A stretch of DNA of 55,321 bases, from contig JAIXPM010000397.1 in NCBI GenBank assembly GCA_027486275.1, positions 1 to 55,321 on the forward strand, read 5' to 3'. Positions within the stretch are counted from its first letter, which is position 1. Each line of letters begins with the position of its first letter. Shown here in pieces: positions 37,101-46,400 of this stretch. The notes under the pieces were generated by a model. That model did no database searches, was not told the DNA's origin, and worked only from the letters and a program-made list of their open reading frames with translations. Source of the DNA: Sphingomonadales bacterium (GTDB lineage: Bacteria > Pseudomonadota > Alphaproteobacteria > Sphingomonadales > Sphingomonadaceae). The translations under genes and the position numbers were made by a program.

Positions 37101-40071
37101 AGGGGGTCGCAAGTGCGGACTGGTCATGGTGATAAGTCCAAAGTTGCAGGCCTCGAAGGGAACGCACAAGCTCGTTGTCAGCGAGCCAGGTAGCAAGGCT
37201 TTGCTTGACTTCGGAGTTCAGAGGCCGGGTACGCGGCAATTTCGGGAATTCGACTTCGACGACCGACTTGCCGTCGAACCTTCCGCTCCCCTGCGTGACA
37301 AGGTTTGGCGAGCGACCGAACACGAGCCGAGGTAGCACCCGCCGAGTCAGCGGGCATTGCCAGGTCTTTATGACGGCTTCGATCTCGGCGGTCTTCTCAA
37401 GGCGCAAACTGAAAGTGCCCCCGACACCTGACAGAAGCGGCGCCATCTGTTCCCATGCCGTGCGAAGGAGCTGATTAATCTCGTGCCGGTCGCGGTCCTG
37501 CGAAATGTCCAATCCTAGGGCGGTCGCAAGAATGAGGACCGCATTTTGTTGCCCGCCCTTGGTGTTGACCGAAGGCCAGAGAATATCCCGTTTGGAACCT
37601 GGCGGTTGATCGGGTCCGATCACATTCCGGGGACGCGCTCGCCCCGGCATCCAGCGGGCGTCGCCATCGTCAACGTCCAACGCAAAAAAGCCTCGGAGAT
37701 AGTCGACCATGAAATACAGGAAGTCGCGCCAGTCCTCGATCGTATAGCCCTTGGCGGCGACGGCCCCGGGCAGCTTTTCCTTGCCAATCCGTTCAATGTC
37801 AGGAAAGCGCAAGCGCGCAAGTCCCAGGGTTTCCATGGCGTTGGCGTTGCGCGGCCTGCGGGCCAGTTCACGCAGCAACATGAAGCGGGCCAGTGCTTCG
37901 CGATTCTCGTGATATCGCTCGCTGCGATCCAAGTCCCAGACGTTCGCCATCATGCCAATCGTAGGCTCTGAGGCCAGTGCAGACAGCATCTCCTGCCAAG
38001 CGATGCCCTTGCCGCCAGCACCATTAAGCTCAGCATCGATCTTTGCGATATCGTCCTTGAACGAAGGCATATCGTCGAGCAGGCTCGCGAGCTTAGCGCG
38101 CTTCTGGATCAGTTCCTGTCGCTTCTCCTCGGATAGGCCACTGCCTTGGGCTGCCTTTTGCACGGCGTGGTAGATGAAGCCGCGTACGAAGCCGCGCTCG
38201 CCGTTGGTTTCAATATTGGCGGCAAAGCGGGCCGTCCCCTGTCGGCTATCAGAAAAGCTGATCAGCTGGCGCCCATCAAACGGCAAGGCATGGTCGGCCA
38301 GGCGTGGCGAAACACCTTCAAGCAAGATTGGTGCCGCATTCTGCGTCAGAAACGGCGTTCCGAAGCGGAAAGAAAGCATGGCGGGCCGGCCGTGGCGCTT
38401 GCTGCTGAGGCAGACAGGGCAACGTCCATCTTTCAACTCTGTCAGCAGGAATGGGCCGGCGCCGCCTATCGACTCGCCGTTGACGATGTCAAATCCAACG
38501 GACTTCGCCTGGGAATTCGCATTTATGGCGATCAGGCGCGGATGTCCGATCGAGTCAGACTGTTTCTCCACCTCGTCGTCATCATCGTGATCCTGCTCGC
38601 GGTAGCTGTTCTCGCGGAATTCATCCGCGTCTTGGTCGCCACGGCGCGGTACGATCCGATCTCCGAGATCATCCGCCGACAGGAATGGCTCGCCGCAATC
38701 AGGGCAGCTCTGCATCTCGAAAACCAGTGACTGACAGTGTGGGCAGCTGTTGTTCTGGTCAAACAGAACAGGGCCGAACGGCCAGCCTTCCGGGCGCGTG
38801 GCTCCAACGCAGTCCGCGTTGATGCAGGACCAGAGCCCGGGAATAGCGCGCGTAAAGCTGTGCGCGCGCATCGGGAGGACGGGTCTTGGCTCTTTGGCAT
38901 TGTGCGCAGATAGGTCGAGCAGGATCTGCTCGGCCGAGGATGTTACCGATGCCAGCGACGAGATCGTTTGGGGCCTGGTTTCGAGCATCTCAGCGACCAG
39001 CAGGGCCTTCGGGTCGTCCGATGCCGTCAGCACCTTCGAAAGGTCTACCGGCTGCGGCTTGCCAATTACGACATGTGTGCGGTCGAGAGGAACGCCGGCG
39101 ATATCGGAGAGGAAGCGCTGGAGCGCAGCAACAGCTTCTGCGTCATCCGCTGAGCCAATGGTGGCCGAGGTCGCCACAAAGCGGACCTGATTGGGGGTCA
39201 CTTCGAATGCGTTCATGACCCGCCGCAGCAATAGCGACAGCTCCGCGGCGGCTGACCCTATGTAGCTGTGCGCCTCATCAATCACGATCCAGCGTAGCTG
39301 GCCGCGAGATGCATCTAGGATGGGACGGTCCTCGCGCCGGATCGTCATGTATTCAAGCATTGTCTGGTTCGTGACGAGGATCGGCGGCGGGTTTGCGCGC
39401 AGGGTTTCGCGGTAGAGCACCTGATGCGGGATTTCGTGTTCGGCCGTGTCGCGGCGCGACTTTCGCGCCGTTCGCATCAGCCCATTGTAAAGAGCGAAGC
39501 GTACATCGCCGTTGAGTGGCTGCGTCCAGGCCGCGAGACGCTTTTCCTGGCTCGCGATCAGCGCATTGAGCGGATACAGAATGAGGGCCCTGACACCGGT
39601 CAGCTGGCCCTCCGTCTCAGATGCGCGGACCAGATCATCGATCAGCGGCACTAGAAAGCACTCGGTTTTGCCTGAACCTGTCCCACTCGAGACCAGCACG
39701 GATTGAGGGTCCGCGCCGCTCAACAGCTCCCAACTCTTAAGCTGGTGCGCGTATGCCGGATAGTCGAACTGCAACTCGGCATCGGGCGTTTGCGTGATGG
39801 CTTTGATTGTCCTGGGATGGAGCAGGGGGGTAAGTTCATCAGGACGCTTGCCGGACGAAACATAGCCGGGCGCAGCCTGGAAGAGCTGGTCCGACAGCAG
39901 CGCTCCGTTGGTGGGGTCGGTGCTGGCGAGATTGTGCCGAAGGAAGGCGTTCAGCCCCTCGTTCCTGATGCCCGCTCGCGAGACGACTGCTTCTGCGAGG
40001 CCGGCCCGTAGCCGCCGATGGACATCCATCGGGGACAGACGAACAGCCTCGGATATGTCACTAGCGGTCAT
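34108..40071 (-). CDS. druE: Druantia DruE: giant DUF1998 helicase
   Basis: The 1987-residue protein has the layout of DruE, the hallmark helicase of all Druantia types: N-terminal DEAD-like lobe with GTGSGKTE at about residues 130-137 and DEAH at 265-268, a long insertion with Cys clusters (CPHCQSL, CPDCGEPF), second lobe with QRAGRAGRRGQG, then a zinc-ribbon (CDQCGGAG...CENCGNPN) and a C-terminal DUF1998 region (SGGAGYAPRLLDDI...DCEMGCSACV). All ATPase motifs are intact. The ATG at 40071 is chosen because GGAG lies 7 bases upstream and it overlaps druH by 11 bases. An ATG at 40098 would give a longer overlap. DISARM's DrmA also carries DUF1998, but it is smaller and has other neighbours. 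Confidence 0.88.
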   Translation of the reverse strand: MTASDISEAVRLSPMDVHRRLRAGLAEAVVSRAGIRNEGLNAFLRHNLASTDPTNGALLSDQLFQAAPGYVSSGKRPDELTPLLHPRTIKAITQTPDAELQFDYPAYAHQLKSWELLSGADPQSVLVSSGTGSGKTECFLVPLIDDLVRASETEGQLTGVRALILYPLNALIASQEKRLAAWTQPLNGDVRFALYNGLMRTARKSRRDTAEHEIPHQVLYRETLRANPPPILVTNQTMLEYMTIRREDRPILDASRGQLRWIVIDEAHSYIGSAAAELSLLLRRVMNAFEVTPNQVRFVATSATIGSADDAEAVAALQRFLSDIAGVPLDRTHVVIGKPQPVDLSKVLTASDDPKALLVAEMLETRPQTISSLASVTSSAEQILLDLSAHNAKEPRPVLPMRAHSFTRAIPGLWSCINADCVGATRPEGWPFGPVLFDQNNSCPHCQSLVFEMQSCPDCGEPFLSADDLGDRIVPRRGDQDADEFRENSYREQDHDDDDEVEKQSDSIGHPRLIAINANSQAKSVGFDIVNGESIGGAGPFLLTELKDGRCPVCLSSKRHGRPAMLSFRFGTPFLTQNAAPILLEGVSPRLADHALPFDGRQLISFSDSRQGTARFAANIETNGERGFVRGFIYHAVQKAAQGSGLSEEKRQELIQKRAKLASLLDDMPSFKDDIAKIDAELNGAGGKGIAWQEMLSALASEPTIGMMANVWDLDRSERYHENREALARFMLLRELARRPRNANAMETLGLARLRFPDIERIGKEKLPGAVAAKGYTIEDWRDFLYFMVDYLRGFFALDVDDGDARWMPGRARPRNVIGPDQPPGSKRDILWPSVNTKGGQQNAVLILATALGLDISQDRDRHEINQLLRTAWEQMAPLLSGVGGTFSLRLEKTAEIEAVIKTWQCPLTRRVLPRLVFGRSPNLVTQGSGRFDGKSVVEVEFPKLPRTRPLNSEVKQSLATWLADNELVRSLRGLQLWTYHHDQSALATPYLRAEEHSAQQPPHRLRDFEEQFKLGDINVLACSTTMEMGVDIGSIEAVLMTNVPPSIANYNQRAGRAGRRGQGFSTSLTIARNTPLDLETFADPASYLARKLASPRVSLDSDRIAQRHANAYLLAQWFREVDGEFTRTKTGDFFGCRADLRTFEDLPPVDAFSEWVRLPSTESYTEAGLKRLLSGTGLEYDGGIRERTAKMFEKEARSFRRTWQRLRDDADALDGPAKKAIEFQARRLCKEFLLKELANRSLIPGSGFATAVVPFDTLCAETQKAQARHRSDEEGTRDRRYECPSRNADIAIREYAPGAEVVVDGLVWKSAGVTLNWLSPIDSGQREPQNLRWAWWCDQCGGAGSAHQMPDHCENCGNPNVYTEQFLEPAGFRVDWNAKPHADTDQAVYIEPKSPKVSVGDASWQPLLQPESGRIRASHDGHIYHHSRGPNDKGYEICLECGRAGEAGIDALKDHRPLSPRDNKAIERCPGNDQGFSITRALALGHEVLTDVVELQLPGLESDGAAWALGAALRESLARWLGLEPRELGISVSARDGQLGRKTPSIYLFDQASGGAGYAPRLLDDIYHVFERASRVLDCPKDCEMGCSACVLVADLYKQQGRLDRRAALIAVRSFLEKNAELPEEDRAVADAKAINDAANTILLRARGGDNITVFLPEAFDLAELSAIKMRSFFSSASARGLPVTLVLDRKSFDNLSEVERRFLRDAGVRHDFRLGLGPAANGAHGNHRIAELVSSGGAKGFFSRDKSAAQPGDRWGVGDTHAVVAGSINAPTSFSLIAADDLERQVAPGDKVEVMLGFPQCPIGQFGRRFGAKLKQQMEAAGVWHPGRLVKISYSDRYLNAPLPMLLFLRTCEALTAELKASDTVEVDVVVQPLKSDRVPYRIFNDWDDEGDREEVAQSLGQKLGLNVAMEVTEGAIHGRKLQLEYADGHKALVLLDQGFGYWRIVGSPPRYDFRAAISVQANDLYRLNASVFGTGESYFAVTRK

Positions 40072-43000
40072 TTCTAAGCTCCGAGAGAAAGTAGCCATAG
40101 GCCTTGGCAGAATACGTTGAGTGACGGCGCTCGACCTCCTTCACTGTCAGAATCTGCACCTTGTCGAGCGTGATCCGGCCTAGTGCCGTCAAGGCCGCGA
40201 CAAACGGGGCGTCAAAGACCCGCATCAGGGATGGAAGGAAGTTCTCTTGTGGAAGAAGTGCCTGGAAGGCGGGACGGAACGGGTTAGAACCGTCCGCAAC
40301 AGTGCTGATGCCTTCGCTAGTGTGTTCGGTGAAGTGGCTGCGCACCTCCTCCCAGCTGGTCGGGGAGAAATCGCGACAAATCAGCGGAGCCAGCTGAGGC
40401 GCACGTGCCGCAATTTCATTCTGGCGTTCGGTGAGCCTCGTTACCGCCCATTCGGGGTCATCAAGCAGGGTAACGAGATAGCGACCCTCGGCCTGGAAGG
40501 CCGTATCCCATATGCCGTGTGGCAAGAGGACCCAGCTGGAGCAAAGCCCATCGAAAAGTTCGATAATGGTCGACAGGTATTGCTCTTCACAGCGGTATAG
40601 CAGCAGGGGAGCGAGTGCCCCCGCTTGTTCGAACTTGCCGAATATCTCGAATGTCTGAGGAGGCAGACCGTTGAGCGACAAGGCGAGCCTCATGACGATC
40701 TGGATCGTCTGAATGGCCTCTGCCGTCGTGGGATCTGCCGCTATTTCTTCGACGAGGGACTGAAGATCCATACGCGCCAGATCGAGAGGCTGTGCCATCG
40801 CTCGGCCAAGACGATGCTGCGGAGCTTCCTGATATGTGTCGCCGGCAATGAATCTAGGTCGAGTGAGAACGCGGGAGCCCTCACGGAGATAGACGAGCCA
40901 AGGACCCTTGAGACGCGGCAAGTAGATTATCTGGCCTCCAAGGCTGCTTTGCAGAGCGCCGCAATTGCCAAAGTCGAGCTCCGTCTCCGGCGCACCAAGG
41001 GCTCGGCCACACACTCGAACATCCTCACCGACTATCGCGGTTTTCGGGCGTAACCCTCCACTTGGTTCCCATTCGAGGGTGTTTCCAAACTCCGTGACAT
41101 ACCAGTGATCGTTGCAGCCGTTGTGGAAGTCGAGCTTTAGCTTGGCGTCGATACCAAGCGGCCGGATCAGGGCTGCGATGTCCATTCGCAACGCCGACAG
41201 GCCAAGTTCCCGATCAATTTTCCAGTTGGCGTCCAGTGCAGCTTCGGCGCGATGGGCAACTTCGCCCATCAAGATGCAAGTCGTAGGGACGCGTGCAACC
41301 GTGTCACGCAGATCGGCCAGGCCGAGGAGTTTGTCGCGCGGGAGGAGGTCGCCGTCCCAAGTTGTGAGCCATTCCTTCGATTGAAGGGGGACCATCAAAT
41401 CTAAGGCAGGACCATGCGCGGATGCCAAACGCAACGCTAACAAGGCCCTGCGAGGTGGATCGATGAGCACTCTCCATCGGTGCTTCGAGACGGGTTGTTC
41501 GTCACCGAGCCAGGCCTCTCCGATCCACCCGTGAAGCTCGATATCCGCATGGGCGCTGTTGCGATGCTGCGTCACCTCAAACTCAGAAGGCAAGACATAA
41601 GCAGTCTGTCGATCCCGAACATGCCCGGTTGATCCATCAAGCCAGGCGAACTCACAAAGTCCAGGCCCGGCTTCGGAAATGTCTTCACACCAGTCGCGCT
41701 GCCCAGCGTAACGCCAACGGACCTCACCCCGCGAGGCCACCCGGTCTGAAAGCCCATCGAATATGCGCGCATGGAGCGGGTGCTTGTACAGCTGTTCTGC
41801 ATCGGTTGTCTGCACTCCAGACACAATGTCGCCGACGATCGAGAGCCGGTCTTTGCGATCGGCGCTTTGTCCCGTTCGAACGAGAAAGCAGTCGCCGTTG
41901 CCCTTCTGGGCGATGATCGTTCCAGAACACCGGTAAAGACTGCGCCCTGCGGTAAATGCAAAATCTTCGGTCTCAATTTCGGCGTTGCCGTCCTTGCCCC
42001 GAACAGACCAGTCCAGCGGAACGTCGATGAACACAGGGTCCGCTCTAAACCCGCCCGAGCCTTGGCCAATGAGCGCAAGGACTGCCTCCTCGGTATTGCT
42101 GCTTCGCCGTTCAAACACACGGAGCCCGCTACTTACCGGCTTGCCTCCAGGCAGAACAAAGCTGCGTGCAAGCCGAACACCTCTAGCGTGAAATTCGGCC
42201 GTGACCGCAAGATCAAATGGAAACGCGATGGCTGCTTCGCTGCGCATCGGTCTGGCGATCCAGCGATTGGAGTCTTCGTGCTCGAGGTAGGCAAGTCTGC
42301 CTGAGATGCGGTCTGCCAAGGCATCGGCAGGCTGGAGAAAGATGCGGATGTAATCGTCAGCCGAGAGCAGCCGATCCTCGTCATCCCACCGCCCATCGAG
42401 ATGGAAATCGAGGCATTCGTGCCAGCCCTCGCCGCGCTGGGTCATCAGGCGACCAACGCGAATGCTGCCGCTGCTCGACAGCTTCTTTGCTTCCAGCAGG
42501 GTATCTATCAGACCCGCCGCCGCTCCGTCGAGCGTCATTGGCAGCTCGTCACGCCAATCCTCACAGGTCTGGTCCAGACGCGCCGAGTAGGGACGGCCAT
42601 CAGCTGACGTCTGCTTTTCAGCGAAGGCCCGCAGCTCGACAATTTTGAGTGCGAGTTCACCGCAGATTGCGTGCATTTCCTGGCTGCGCCAACTCATTGG
42701 CAACAGATATTCATTTCGCTCGCAGATGGCGACTGCTGTGCCAATATCCATGGTATCGGAGCCGAGAAGCTCGCCAACGACCCGCTCAAGGTATTTTCTG
42801 GGCCAGTTTGCACCGCTCGCGATGGCCGCGACTGGAAATCCGCCATGGCGTGCTAGGTTGGCCAACCGCTGGTTGCCATGGGCCGTAATCAGTGGATCAA
42901 TGCCCCAGGCGCGAAACCCTTGGTCGGCGAGATCTCGCCAAACGCTCTGGGGGAGCGATAACCCTAACACGCTCTCAATGTCAGACCAGCGTTGGCCGCC

Positions 43001-43357
43001 GCCCTGATAGGATCGCCGAAACCAGTCGGCAGCCCACAGAACAAATGCTGGTGCAAGGGATAGGCGTTGCCGATCTGAAGACAGGTCGGACATCAGCTTT
43101 CTCTCGATGCGGTCGAACACCGAGGGCGCCAGCTTGTAGCGGTATAGCGGCAGCCCCGTTGGCAACGGCAAGCCCAAATTGGCACTGACTTTCCCAAGTG
43201 GATGAGGAGCGGTTTCTACGGCCAGAGCCCGCTGAATGGCCTGTATCGCAAGAATACGCGAACTGCCGTTCGCCTGAATTTCGCCGGCAATCTTGCGCAG
43301 CTGAACGGGGTCATTGCGTGCAGCTTCGATTTCAGCCTTGAAATCGCGTCCCGGCAT
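40061..43357 (-). CDS. druH: Druantia type III DruH
   Basis: The 1098-residue protein has no catalytic motif that I can see. It matches DruH by size, by position directly before a DUF1998 giant helicase, and by the N-terminal pattern of the STY4851-like family (RLSLAPAFVLWAADWFRR, then YQGGGQRWSDIESVLG). DruH plus DruE is the complete Druantia type III composition. The role of DruH is unknown; a partner of DruE in target recognition is an inference. The ATG at 43357 is preceded by a G run about 10 bases upstream. The stop overlaps the druE start. A plausible promoter lies in the 108-base gap after zorD. Confidence 0.82.
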   Translation of the reverse strand: MPGRDFKAEIEAARNDPVQLRKIAGEIQANGSSRILAIQAIQRALAVETAPHPLGKVSANLGLPLPTGLPLYRYKLAPSVFDRIERKLMSDLSSDRQRLSLAPAFVLWAADWFRRSYQGGGQRWSDIESVLGLSLPQSVWRDLADQGFRAWGIDPLITAHGNQRLANLARHGGFPVAAIASGANWPRKYLERVVGELLGSDTMDIGTAVAICERNEYLLPMSWRSQEMHAICGELALKIVELRAFAEKQTSADGRPYSARLDQTCEDWRDELPMTLDGAAAGLIDTLLEAKKLSSSGSIRVGRLMTQRGEGWHECLDFHLDGRWDDEDRLLSADDYIRIFLQPADALADRISGRLAYLEHEDSNRWIARPMRSEAAIAFPFDLAVTAEFHARGVRLARSFVLPGGKPVSSGLRVFERRSSNTEEAVLALIGQGSGGFRADPVFIDVPLDWSVRGKDGNAEIETEDFAFTAGRSLYRCSGTIIAQKGNGDCFLVRTGQSADRKDRLSIVGDIVSGVQTTDAEQLYKHPLHARIFDGLSDRVASRGEVRWRYAGQRDWCEDISEAGPGLCEFAWLDGSTGHVRDRQTAYVLPSEFEVTQHRNSAHADIELHGWIGEAWLGDEQPVSKHRWRVLIDPPRRALLALRLASAHGPALDLMVPLQSKEWLTTWDGDLLPRDKLLGLADLRDTVARVPTTCILMGEVAHRAEAALDANWKIDRELGLSALRMDIAALIRPLGIDAKLKLDFHNGCNDHWYVTEFGNTLEWEPSGGLRPKTAIVGEDVRVCGRALGAPETELDFGNCGALQSSLGGQIIYLPRLKGPWLVYLREGSRVLTRPRFIAGDTYQEAPQHRLGRAMAQPLDLARMDLQSLVEEIAADPTTAEAIQTIQIVMRLALSLNGLPPQTFEIFGKFEQAGALAPLLLYRCEEQYLSTIIELFDGLCSSWVLLPHGIWDTAFQAEGRYLVTLLDDPEWAVTRLTERQNEIAARAPQLAPLICRDFSPTSWEEVRSHFTEHTSEGISTVADGSNPFRPAFQALLPQENFLPSLMRVFDAPFVAALTALGRITLDKVQILTVKEVERRHSTYSAKAYGYFLSELRNDR

Positions 43358-43418
43358 TTCTGAATTGCCCCCCGCCGCTTGATCGCTGCCGGTAGATGTC
43401 TCCGGCCTAGCCTGTCTA

Positions 43419-43447
43419 ACTATCTATACTTATTGCAGCACAATCAA
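43419..43447 (-). promoter_or_regulatory. Possible promoter of druHE
   Basis: On the minus strand TTGATT (43447-43442) and GATAGT (43424-43419) are 17 bases apart, about 60 bases upstream of druH, in the only A+T-rich stretch between zorD and druH. It would allow Druantia to be transcribed separately from Zorya. Neither box is a perfect consensus match. Confidence 0.35.
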
Positions 43448-43465
43448 TGATCGTGACCTTCGCTG

Positions 43466-46400
43466 TCAGTGTCTCTGAATAGAGCCTGGTACTGCCTTTT
43501 GTTGGAAGGCATTGACCACACAGGCGCGGCGCGTATCCATCACTCCATCGACACCTCGGCCCAGATCCCAGATGATGGTGTCCCCATTAGACAGGCAAGC
43601 GCGCACGAACCGGTCGTGCAGGTCTCCTCCTGATCGGCGCGACCTTTGGGCTACATGCAATTGCACCGCTTCCAAGGCGCGTCGCCAGCGAGCTTCGAGA
43701 TCATTTCGTTGATCGATTGTGCTCTCCGGGTCTCGCGTCTGAACCGAATCCGCATCGAAGGTCACGACTTGGACGGCGGCAATTTGTGAAGCGAGCTTGT
43801 TGAACCGACCGATGAAATCGACCAACCGCTCTCGTGCTCGTCGATCGGCGCAGCAGTAGGGGTCTTGGACCTCAAGCAGCGCGATGTTCGCATTGCGGGC
43901 GTATTGTTCAAAGATGGTCCAGTCTCTCTGCCCGTATTGTTCAAAGACCACCCGTTGAACATAGGAAGCCCGGGCTTCAGCCGACTCCAACGGAGTTCGC
44001 ACTGAGAGAACCGGACGCCGATCGGTCGACTTGTCCAATCTTCTTGATACGATCTGCTCACCGGCATTTCCTGGATCTGCAGGTTCGTTCGTTGTCGTGT
44101 TGGTATTCGCCGCAACGATGGACGCCGGCGGCAAGGGACGGCCCAGTGAAGGATCCGGCGTGTCTGGGCCTGTCTGCACCTCAGTCGACGAGGGATGCTC
44201 GATGCTGCGATCGGTTCGTTCTGCGGCGAACTTGGGTTCTGCATCGCGCTTTGGAGGAGATTGACCCAGTCCCGCTGACTGCTGCCCGTCGAGCACATCC
44301 GCAAGCAGGTTCTCAACATCCTGCTCGCTTTCGGGTGGCATGAGGAGGCCACGGCTCAATGATCGCTTTCGCTCCATCAGAGCGTCGAGACGCTGATCGA
44401 AGCTTGACGGTCCGATCGCCTCATCCGGATGGATGGCCATCGGGATGTGTATGGTGACCGGGCGTGTCTGACCGATGCGGTAGGCCCGGTCAGTCGCCTG
44501 GTCCTCGACGGCTGGGTTCCACCAGCGAGAGAGGTGGATCACGTTGTTGGCGGCAGTGATAGTCAGCCCAACGCCCCCGGCCTTGGGCGACAGTATGAGA
44601 ACGTCAAAGGCATACGGCGAGATCTGAAACGTGTTCACCATCTCCTGGCGCTTGTGGCCCGGAACCTTCCCGCTTATGCACATCGGTCGGTGCCTAAGGT
44701 CGAAGCGCTCCTGGATAGCCATTGCGAGAAATGTCTGCATTTCAAGATCTTCGCAGAACAGCAACGCCTTCTCTCCGCGCTGTCTCACATCCTCGAGGAT
44801 CTCAAAGGTTTTTTTCAGGCGCGCAGACTGGGCAATATAGGCGTCAATATTTGGAACGCCTCGCGGCGGCGCCGGGTGGAGCGATGTCCCACGCAACATG
44901 TGCAGGACCTTGAGCATTGCGCTTTGCTCGCCACTTTCGCGAAGCGCCCGTGCTCTTGCCAAAACCATGTCATAGGCCTGCGCTTGCTCAGGCGGCATTT
45001 CGACTGCGTATTTGCGCGCCGTTTTTGCCGGCAGACCAGTGAGGATATCGTCTTTCATGCGTCTGAGCATGAACGGCGGTAGATCGGTATCTCGCTCGAC
45101 CAAGCGCCGTTGCAGGCTTTCAAGGCGCTCCAGATCGTTGGCAGGGTAGCTGCTCTCGAACTCCCGGCTCGATCCCAGGAAGCCAGGATAAACCGTATCG
45201 GCAATGGACCAGAGATCCTGCAGCCGATTCTCGACCGGTGTGCCAGTCATTGCAATCTGCAGGCGACCATTAAGCGCTTTGGCAGCCCGGGTCATTTGGC
45301 TTGCGGGGTTCTTGAGCTTCTGGATTTCGTCGTACACGATGGCTTCGAATGGAATTCGCGCGAAGCTCATATGATAGTCGCGCATCGTTTCGTATGTGGT
45401 CAGAACGATGCCAGCGTCTTCCCACTCGTCGGAGTTCAGTCGTGAGGTGCCGCCCCGAATGTCGCTTCCCGCCTCCCGCCGATAGCTGCGTAAATTTTCT
45501 CCAAAAGCTTCGATCACAGGCCCCATCAGGCCAGCCTCGACGTGTCGAGCCAGTTCTGCCTGCCAGTTCTTAAGCAGCCCGGTTGGCGCAACGATCAGCA
45601 CGGGCTTTCGGCGGGATGTGCTCGACCTTAGCCAGAGCAGGAACATCAGTGCCTGGAACGTCTTGCCGAGACCCATGTCGTCGGCGAGCAGGACGCCTGG
45701 CAATTTGCGGTCCCAGACTTCTGTCAGCCAAGCGAACCCGTCGCGTTGGTGAGGTTTTGGTTCGGACTTCAGCCCTTGTGGGATTGCCGGAATCTCGAAT
45801 AGTGCTGGGGCGAGCCGCGGTCGAGGCAGACGTGCATAATCGAGCTGCTCGAAGTTCTGCCCAACCTGAAGAAAGAAGATTTCGGTCGGTTCACGCTCCT
45901 GCTCGGATTGCGGTTGGTGTCCTGATTCTGCTGCGATCTGGCGCTCAAGATCAGCAATTCCGCGCGTTGCCTGGAGGGTGGCCGGGGTGGCCGGGATTTT
46001 GTCGTCATGCCAGACGACTGTTTCATCTCCAGCTTTGATCGCGGTTTCGAGACTGCCAGCGAGAACTTCGGCCTCACCGGGAGCCAAGGCAATGTGCCGG
46101 GCATCCGGAGGATCGCCGATCCGCAGGCCGAAGCTTTCGGGGAGCCAACTGTTCGGCTTCGGTTTTATCCAAGGCAGGACTGGCTTTTGCCAGACCTCGA
46201 TTCCGCTGACGCGCTCGGAGAATTGCTGGGTTTCGATGAAAAGTCGGTCGGCCGCCGCATCATCGCCGGTTGCATCCAGTTTGAGCTCTTCGCGCAACAC
46301 GCGCTGCGGCGAACGCAGGAACTCCCGTTTTTCCTGTGAGGTGCCGGCCTGTTTGGCACGAACGACATCGAGCGCTCGGCCCAGCAGGGGATCCAGAAAC

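Noticed and set aside
34108..43357. DISARM system (because of the DUF1998 helicase)
   Set aside because: The helicase is about 2000 residues and paired with a DruH-like protein. No DrmB or DrmC is next to it, and the PLD gene belongs to a separate operon 16 kb away.
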